Below are positions 58,223 to 64,000 of a stretch of 64,000 bases of DNA, in pieces. The notes under the pieces were generated by a model. It saw only the letters and a program-made list of their open reading frames with translations, did no database searches and was not told the origin of the DNA. Source of the stretch: Photobacterium gaetbulicola Gung47. Its GTDB lineage: Bacteria; Pseudomonadota; Gammaproteobacteria; Enterobacterales; Vibrionaceae. The stretch lies in contig CP005973.1 of assembly GCA_000940995.1 (NCBI GenBank), positions 1,178,001 to 1,242,000 of the forward strand. The letters run 5' to 3'. The position numbers and the translations under genes were made by a program. Every line of letters starts with the position of its first letter. The stretch's first letter is position 1.

Positions 58223-60592
58223 CTAGCGGAGTGCGTTAAGCTTCAATTGTGCTTGGCCTAGCACACTGTCGACCGGATAGATTCCATCCAAGCCAGCTTG
58301 GCCTGCAACCTGCCCGATCAGGATCTCAATCGCCTCCGTCACATGGCTTATCGCCCAGATATTGAATTCACCCTTGTCGACAGCGTCAACAATATCCTTT
58401 CTCAGCATCAGGTTATGCACATTAGACTGAGGGATGATCACCCCTTGGCCTGGCGTACGACCTTTGATTGCACAGACATCAAAGAAGCCTTCGATTTTCT
58501 CGTTAACGCCACCAATCGGCTGGGCGGCACCAAACTGGTTCATCGAACCGGTAATGGCGACATCCTGCCTGATTGGCATTTGGGAGAAGGCAGAAACAAT
58601 GGCACACAGCTCAGCCATCGACGCACTATCCCCATCGACACCACCGTAAGATTGCTCAAAAGTCAGGTGGGTCGTCAGCGGGATCCGCTTGTTGCGGCCA
58701 AACACCGATGCGAGATAGGCCGATAGGATCATCACGCCTTTGGAGTGGATCCGGCCGCCAAGATCGACACTGCGTTCAATATCAAAAACGCCACCCTCAC
58801 CGTAGGACGTCGTTGCGGTAATACGGTTCGGTGAGCCGAACTGGTAATCTGATGTTGAAATGACCGACAAGCCATTCACCTGCCCTATCACTTCGCCGAC
58901 GGTATCAATCAGGGTTGTACCGTTGGTAAAGGTTTGCATAACGTGATCTTTAAGCCTGCTGACCCGCAATTCCTGGTTACTCAATGCAAGCTCAACATGA
59001 TTGGCCCTGATCATCGTGGCATTGGACGATTTAGCAACATAATTAGACTCACGCAGCAGATTGGCAATATCCGCAGAGTGCAAAGACAGCTTGTTCTGAT
59101 CATCGGCCTGACGAGAACTATATTCGACGATCCGGCCAATCGCCTTACGATCACAGTGAAGCATCTTATTGTCGTTAACGATACTGGAAATGAACTTGGC
59201 ATATTGTGCTTCCGACTCATCGGTGCGGTTCATCTCATCCTCAAAATCAGCCGTGACACGGAACAGCTCACTGAACTCAGGATCATAATGCTGCAGAAGC
59301 TGGTATGTCTGATAATCACCAAACAAGATGAGCTTCACGGTCAGTGGAATGGGTTCCGGATCCAGCGAAATCGTCCCCGACAGCGTCACTTCTTTTTCCA
59401 GTGAACTCACACTTAATTTACGAGAACGCAATGCGCGTTTGAGCCCATCCCATACATAAGGGCGCTCCAACACTTTCACCGCATCCATCAACAAAACACC
59501 ACCATTGGCTCGGTGCAAGCTGCCCGGGCGGATCAGCGAAAAGTCGGTAAATACCGTGCCTTTGTAGGTCGCGTTTTCAACATAGCCAAAGATAGAGTGG
59601 TAATTCGGGCTTTCCTCGACCACGATTGGAAACTTAGAGCCGTCCTGACTCACCAGCACATTAACCTGGTAGCGGCGAGGCATTTTTTTATCAAGCGCGG
59701 CATATGCCAAGGCAACCTGCTCTTCACTTTCTTCCAAGAAAATATCCAGGTTTTCCAGAATATCAGCCTGCATCGCTTTCAAATAGGCGATAACCTCTGG
59801 CAACGGTTTATATTCTTCTTTCAGGGTCTTGATAAAATGCGACACGACATCGAGCGCGACTTCTTCATTGAGCTTCTGGATCTTGTCGGAAAACTCTTCT
59901 TCCAATTCAGTCAGTTGACGAACAATATCCCGCAGCTGGCGTTCCAGCTCATTGATGGTGTTTTCAAAAGCGGCTTGCTCTTTTTCCGTAAGCTTGGCAA
60001 ACGTTTCTTCGGTGTGTGGCTCTTCGCCGTTGAGGGCAACAAGCTGATACTCCCCCGTCGTTGTTACCGACAAACTGACACTGTGCTCTTTAGCCTCCTT
60101 AGTGAGCGTCAACAGCGCGCTTTCTTGCTTATCCGTCAGCTGATTTTTCAGTTTTTCCGAGCGGCTATAATACATTTCATTATCAAAAGCCAGAGGCAGA
60201 GCTTTAACCAAGCGGGTCATCAGCTTTTCAATATCTTTTTTAAAAGCATGACCACTGCCAGCAGGTAGTTTTAGAACCTTGGGGCTACGAGTTTCATCAA
60301 AGTTGGCGACGTAACACCAGTCGTATAGAGGATTACCATTTCCGTTAGGATCGTGGCGATTGAGGTAGCGCAACACCATAGTGCGCTTGCCAAGGCCGTT
60401 ACGGCCAATAGCATAGATGTTGTACCCCTTCTCCTTGATAGACATGGCAAATTCAACGGCCTTCTGGGCACGCTCTTGCCCGACAATCTCATCAAGCGGG
60501 GTGAGATTCTTGGTCGACTTACAACCTTCAGGCAAGCCATTTAGTTCTGAGGCGCGATACAGTTTATCACTGCTAAGCGTTTGAATAGTCAT
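58223..60592 (-). CDS. Lon-like ATP-dependent protease (AAA+ with Ser-Lys protease domain)
   Basis: The 789-residue protein begins with an AAA+ module whose Walker A reads GRNGLGKRT (near 63-71), where R follows the lysine. A long coiled-coil/helical insertion (about 150-300) leads to the Walker B-like RANGGVLLMDAVKVL. The C-terminal Lon protease domain has the catalytic serine S656 in GDSASMAE and lysine K699 in GGVNEKIEGFF, 43 residues apart exactly as in E. coli Lon. This is the LonB-like family, distinct from Lon proper. It is a cytoplasmic quality-control protease; substrates unknown. Single gene. Confidence 0.9.
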   Translation of the reverse strand: MTIQTLSSDKLYRASELNGLPEGCKSTKNLTPLDEIVGQERAQKAVEFAMSIKEKGYNIYAIGRNGLGKRTMVLRYLNRHDPNGNGNPLYDWCYVANFDETRSPKVLKLPAGSGHAFKKDIEKLMTRLVKALPLAFDNEMYYSRSEKLKNQLTDKQESALLTLTKEAKEHSVSLSVTTTGEYQLVALNGEEPHTEETFAKLTEKEQAAFENTINELERQLRDIVRQLTELEEEFSDKIQKLNEEVALDVVSHFIKTLKEEYKPLPEVIAYLKAMQADILENLDIFLEESEEQVALAYAALDKKMPRRYQVNVLVSQDGSKFPIVVEESPNYHSIFGYVENATYKGTVFTDFSLIRPGSLHRANGGVLLMDAVKVLERPYVWDGLKRALRSRKLSVSSLEKEVTLSGTISLDPEPIPLTVKLILFGDYQTYQLLQHYDPEFSELFRVTADFEDEMNRTDESEAQYAKFISSIVNDNKMLHCDRKAIGRIVEYSSRQADDQNKLSLHSADIANLLRESNYVAKSSNATMIRANHVELALSNQELRVSRLKDHVMQTFTNGTTLIDTVGEVIGQVNGLSVISTSDYQFGSPNRITATTSYGEGGVFDIERSVDLGGRIHSKGVMILSAYLASVFGRNKRIPLTTHLTFEQSYGGVDGDSASMAELCAIVSAFSQMPIRQDVAITGSMNQFGAAQPIGGVNEKIEGFFDVCAIKGRTPGQGVIIPQSNVHNLMLRKDIVDAVDKGEFNIWAISHVTEAIEILIGQVAGQAGLDGIYPVDSVLGQAQLKLNALR

Positions 60593-60842
60593 ATGGCTCC
60601 CTCCATAAACAATCAGTTACATCCAGTGTAGACAGTTAATTATTATAATTTAGTGATTTAACCAACGTTTACTGCTGCTGAGCCAGCTCAAAAGGTATCG
60701 TTTGCTGTATTTATGTACAAAACCCACACCAATAAGAGGTTTTTACACAATTTCAGTGTCAGCTTATAGTATGTCCACCTACCCCTTGCCCCACCTCTCT
60801 GCTACTATGCCGCGCTTGAAACAAGCTCTGCGGAAATCATCA

Positions 60843-61352
60843 ATGAAAAACAACCGAGTCAGTATTGGACTAAGTAACCCTAAAAGCCCTACCAATGTTG
60901 GGGCGGTAATGCGGGCAGCGGGCTGCTATCGTGTCGATTCTGTGAAGTATACGGGTAACCGCTACGGTTATGCGGCTAAATTCCATACGGACACCAAAGA
61001 CATTACAGATAAAATCCCACTGACCAACGTAGAATCGCTACTTGATGATTTACCTGCCGATACCAAAATTGTTTGTGTCGAACTTGCAGAAGGCGCGACA
61101 GCCCTACCAGCGTTCGAGCATCCTGAAAATGCTTTGTATGTCTTTGGCCCCGAAGACGGCACAATTGCCCAGGAGGTTGTTGACCAAGCCGATGCTGTTG
61201 TCTACGTTCCTACCGTCGGCTGTATGAACCTAGCCGCAACGGTCAACGTACTGCTTTATGATCGGTTAGCAAAAGCGGAAAATGTAATTATGGGTGATGA
61301 GCTTATCCGACAGAGTCGAGATAACCGAAATAGGCTAATTGTCAAAAAATAA
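60843..61352 (+). CDS. TrmH-family (SPOUT) RNA methyltransferase
   Basis: The start is ATG 60843 (169 residues), with GGAAAT before it; the longer reading has no support. The SPOUT knot motifs are NPKSPTNVGAVMRAAGCY (near 12), YVFGPEDGTI (near 97) and VPTVGCMNLAATVNVLLYDR, which bind AdoMet. The small size indicates a tRNA or rRNA 2'-O-methyltransferase; the target is not determined. Single-gene unit. Confidence 0.88.
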   Translation: MKNNRVSIGLSNPKSPTNVGAVMRAAGCYRVDSVKYTGNRYGYAAKFHTDTKDITDKIPLTNVESLLDDLPADTKIVCVELAEGATALPAFEHPENALYVFGPEDGTIAQEVVDQADAVVYVPTVGCMNLAATVNVLLYDRLAKAENVIMGDELIRQSRDNRNRLIVKK

Positions 61353-61359
61353 GGCCATG

Positions 61360-62082
61360 TTACTGGCCTAATTTCTCCAATATCTTTCTTACGTTCGCTG
61401 CATTGTTTTCATAAGCAGCGAGCGTCTGTATGACGGTCAAACAATCTTCCGTCAAGTTTGATTGGTTATTTTCGATAGCAGTGGCAAAGACCGATTGAGG
61501 AAAATCATCCCCAATCCCCTTAGGTTCAACGTACACCACCTTTGACTCTTGATAATCCCGATGGTACTTCAAGCATGGCCAACTGATCATTTCGACCGCA
61601 GCTTTAGCAATGCCACATTGCCATTCTTCACGAACCTCTTCAGGCGTTTGTTCGAAATGTATACCTTCCTCACTCCCTATATCTAACCATCGCTGTACAG
61701 ATGCCAGATAATGCTGATGATCATAATCCTGGATCAGCTCAACAATCGAAGATGATGAATACGAGAAACAAACACTCATAAAGTACAGCTCTGACAATGA
61801 CACCTCTTCAAGGCAAGACAATACTCTGTTGTATGCTTGTTCATGAAGCACAGCTTCGACACGCTCTCTTTGCTTTTCTTCATGCTTACGTATTTCTTTC
61901 AAGGATTGCACTCTGGCTTTTCCGTTATCAATGAGTTGCTGCGCTTGCTGCAACAGCTCTATTTCAGCCGGAGAATACAGCTCAATGAAGTCGACCAATA
62001 TTACATTTTTGATGATATTGGACGCTGTAGTCGCTTTTGCCTGCTTACTTTTCAACACGCTGCTATTTGCCAAATCAAGCAT
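61360..62082 (-). CDS. Uncharacterised 240-aa helical protein
   Basis: No family was recognised. The protein has no signal or membrane segment, is mostly helical and contains a likely coiled coil at about 42-85 (IELLQQAQQLIDNGKARVQSLKE, then KHEEKQRERVEAVLHE). The ATG at 62082 has a good ribosome site (AGGGGG). It converges with the methyltransferase gene 7 bases away with no terminator between them. Acidic and cysteine-containing (SCLEE, VCFSY, WQCG, PCLKY). Confidence 0.6.
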   Translation of the reverse strand: MLDLANSSVLKSKQAKATTASNIIKNVILVDFIELYSPAEIELLQQAQQLIDNGKARVQSLKEIRKHEEKQRERVEAVLHEQAYNRVLSCLEEVSLSELYFMSVCFSYSSSSIVELIQDYDHQHYLASVQRWLDIGSEEGIHFEQTPEEVREEWQCGIAKAAVEMISWPCLKYHRDYQESKVVYVEPKGIGDDFPQSVFATAIENNQSNLTEDCLTVIQTLAAYENNAANVRKILEKLGQ

Positions 62083-62320
62083 GATAACCCCCTAATAGTC
62101 GAAGATAGATACCTAAAGCACCGACAAGGTTGAAAACGGTTAATTCAGTTATTGGAAAGGGTGAGTAAAACGTTTGTAGGGAAAAGTAAATGTAGAAACG
62201 GACATGGCGTTATTTACTACAAGTATAGGAAAGAGTCATACAAAGTTAGCAACTTAAGCTCAATTTATGCGCCTTGTCTAACAACCTGGAAGAATTATTG
62301 GTGTAAATGCTGGACACATA

Positions 62321-62344
62321 AGCCGCTAGGTTTACCCAGCGGCT
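62321..62344 (-). terminator. Hairpin after the metallophosphoesterase gene
   Basis: AGCCGCT (62321-62327) pairs with AGCGGCT (62338-62344), with further GG/CC pairing inside. It lies 35 bases after the stop codon of the next gene. The rest of the space up to 62082 has no supported gene. Confidence 0.5.
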
Positions 62345-62378
62345 CTGACTCATTGTTCTTTCGTATTATCTAGGGGAG

Positions 62379-64000
62379 TTATTGCTTAACAAGGGCAATT
62401 TCCAAGTCACGCTCAGCAATCATCCACCAGCGATTACCATATTGACTATCGTAGCCCACAACCGGTTGGCCAGCACAAGTTGCATCACGGACAGGCTCAT
62501 TAACCAAGTAGTACCCATCCCATGGCACATCAACCACACAGTTTTCTGTGACCAACGGCTTCCAGACACCGTTAACTTGCTCTCCGAGTACCAGATCTTT
62601 AGCATTCAAACCAGCATCCGCAGTGAACTGTACGCCATATTTATCAGCGACAATGTCCTCGACATTCCAGTCTTGGGTCGCTGTTAAAGGTAGTCGAGTA
62701 TGTGGCCTTTTTGACGTACCGTCTGGCTGCGAGCCTGGCAAACCTGACTCTACTCGAATGTTCTTTTCACCACCAAAAGCATTTTGGTAGACACCACCGT
62801 GATTCTGCAAACCACTGACGATCAAAATATCAGAGCGAGTCTCGTTGGTTTTTGGCATCCAGCTCAACGTTACATGTTTCTTCATATCAATTGTCGTGGC
62901 AGGAACAGTCACAGAGCCCTTCTCAGCACCAGTTTGATCATGTTCAGGAATACCTGCTACTACACGTTCACTACTGTTTAAGTTCGGGTCCCATGATTTG
63001 TTTTGCGTGAACAAGAACTGATAAGTCAGGCGCATCATGTCATTCATGGTCTCTGCACGTGTCAGACCTGCGTTGTAGCCCATTGTACGTTCTGTTGTAT
63101 CAACCCGGTTGAAGGTTTCATTTACACCACCGACCAAACGCGCCGAAGAACCATCATAGCCCAGACAATCGTTGGTTTTGTATTCAACAATATGATTGAG
63201 TACTGGACGCTGCCCCTCAGGAATCGAGTTCGGGTAAATAAGCGCTTCACAACGATCCAACGTACGACTGAAGGTATCCATCAATGTCCAGTTCGGCTCT
63301 TCAAGTTCCTTCATGCCATCTTCATTACGGGTAATAGTATGAGGGGCATAGTAAGCATGATAATCAACACGGTTACCATCAAAACTCAAAATCGCCGCGT
63401 TGGCATCATAATGGTTTGAGTCATACTCAGGTTTCAACGTGGCCATTTTGTGCTGAATAACATCCTGGATCAGCTCACGCTCACCATAGCGATATTCATA
63501 TCCTTTATACGAGGCGTTACCACTTACAATCTGGGTGTATGAAGGCATACGGTAGTTCCCACCACTAGGTGTAGAAGCTAAAGTGTCGACATTGCTGCGA
63601 CCGCCAGGGTCATTCGAACCGTATACACGTGCATGGATTTGAGAACGCTGATACATATGCTCGTGACCCTGTACCCAAATCACGTCATACTTTGCAAATA
63701 GTTCACGAATATCCTTGTGGATATCAAACAGGCGATTGTCATCTTTGACACCTTGAACAATTTGCTCACGGGTTTGGCCATATTTTGCGCCAACAAGTCC
63801 ATCGTGGCTAGCGATCACTACATGGTCAAACTTACCTTTATTTTCTGCAAGAATCTCTTCAATCCAGCTAAACGCAATCGGCAAATTATAATAGGCTAAA
63901 CCTATCATCAAGACATTGTCGCGAATGATGTAATAGTTAAGCCACTCTGCTGAAGGCATATGTACAGCATCTTCTGGGATGAAGTGACGCATATTATCAA
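62379..64000 (-). CDS. Metallophosphoesterase, N-terminus cut by window edge
   Basis: The frame is still open at the right edge (the codons before the ATG 63992 read through without a stop), so the protein is 5'-truncated; about 540 residues are visible. VVIASHDGLVG and VQGHEHMYQRS give the metal-binding histidines of the calcineurin-like phosphoesterase fold, in the spelling of purple-acid-type enzymes (GHxHxYxR). The C-terminal 300 residues appear beta-rich, with paired cysteines (CVVDVPW and ATCAGQPVVG). Exported by context, but the signal lies outside. Substrate unknown. Confidence 0.75.
   Translation of the reverse strand, partial: DNMRHFIPEDAVHMPSAEWLNYYIIRDNVLMIGLAYYNLPIAFSWIEEILAENKGKFDHVVIASHDGLVGAKYGQTREQIVQGVKDDNRLFDIHKDIRELFAKYDVIWVQGHEHMYQRSQIHARVYGSNDPGGRSNVDTLASTPSGGNYRMPSYTQIVSGNASYKGYEYRYGERELIQDVIQHKMATLKPEYDSNHYDANAAILSFDGNRVDYHAYYAPHTITRNEDGMKELEEPNWTLMDTFSRTLDRCEALIYPNSIPEGQRPVLNHIVEYKTNDCLGYDGSSARLVGGVNETFNRVDTTERTMGYNAGLTRAETMNDMMRLTYQFLFTQNKSWDPNLNSSERVVAGIPEHDQTGAEKGSVTVPATTIDMKKHVTLSWMPKTNETRSDILIVSGLQNHGGVYQNAFGGEKNIRVESGLPGSQPDGTSKRPHTRLPLTATQDWNVEDIVADKYGVQFTADAGLNAKDLVLGEQVNGVWKPLVTENCVVDVPWDGYYLVNEPVRDATCAGQPVVGYDSQYGNRWWMIAERDLEIALVKQ

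Noticed and set aside
59513..60268. 251-aa plus-strand ORF
   Set aside because: Antisense to the Lon-like protease gene, whose motifs are intact; a shadow reading.
62152..62373. 73-aa plus-strand ORF between the helical protein and the phosphoesterase
   Set aside because: No ribosome site, no hydrophobic or conserved pattern, and it overlaps the hairpin at 62321.
1..64000. CRISPR arrays, tRNA or rRNA genes, prophage
   Set aside because: No regularly spaced repeats, no cloverleaf or rRNA sequence and no phage structural genes were seen; the CI-like regulator at 55275 stands alone.

Overview
The window looks like a piece of a Vibrionaceae genome (Vibrio, Photobacterium, Grimontia or a relative). 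The reasons are the malT / malP-malQ-glgB arrangement known from Vibrio chromosome II, a thermolabile-haemolysin type phospholipase, an endonuclease I, a class I HMG-CoA reductase of the kind vibrios carry, and CRP, ModE, TyrR and MalT type sites that match gamma-proteobacterial consensus. No rRNA, tRNA or CRISPR array was seen. Product names rest on motifs and remembered family sequences only; no database search was run.

Layout. 1-12 kb: an envelope protein cut by the window edge, the malP-malQ-glgB operon on the minus strand, divergent malT and a metallo-beta-lactamase-like protein. 11.4-15.8 kb: an outer membrane barrel, a small CRP-site-linked membrane protein, then a plus-strand cluster (57-aa ORF, alpha/beta hydrolase, family 2 glycosyltransferase, DedA-LssY fusion). 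15.8-19.6 kb: a CAP-domain lipoprotein and modABC with a perfect ModE palindrome. 19.6-26 kb: an AT-rich accessory block with a heat-shock operon (groES, groEL, two Hsp20 genes, a periplasmic PDZ protein, a 118-aa protein), a strong sigma-32 promoter, a possible RNA thermometer, and a complete IS3-family element beside it. 26-33 kb: poorly characterised lipoproteins and membrane proteins plus the secreted phospholipase. 33-39.5 kb: endonuclease I with an extra C-terminal domain, a PheC-like periplasmic dehydratase behind a TyrR-like box, a BASS transporter, an L,D-transpeptidase lipoprotein, an RsgA-like GTPase and an ArsR regulator. 39.5-44 kb: glgC-glgA and a cytoplasmic GH13 enzyme around a second set of MalT boxes. 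44-64 kb: mostly single-gene units (fumC, pseudouridine synthase, macrodomain protein, patatin, dCMP deaminase, MFS, DJ-1 plus glyoxalase, aldo-keto reductase, HMG-CoA reductase, EamA transporter, Lon-like protease, TrmH-type methyltransferase) ending in a truncated metallophosphoesterase.

How genes work together. Glycogen synthesis (glgC, glgA, glgB) and maltodextrin/glycogen breakdown (malP, malQ, GH13) are both present, and MalT-box-like sequences lie at both loci, suggesting joint control. The chaperone block combines cytosolic folding (GroESL), aggregate holding (Hsp20) and a periplasmic PDZ protein. The DJ-1 and glyoxalase pair suggests carbonyl detoxification. The most unusual signals are the accessory chaperone operon with its regulatory RNA candidates, a 13-bp hairpin that buries the ribosome binding site of the glycosyltransferase gene, and a membrane-anchored protein built from 15-residue repeats.
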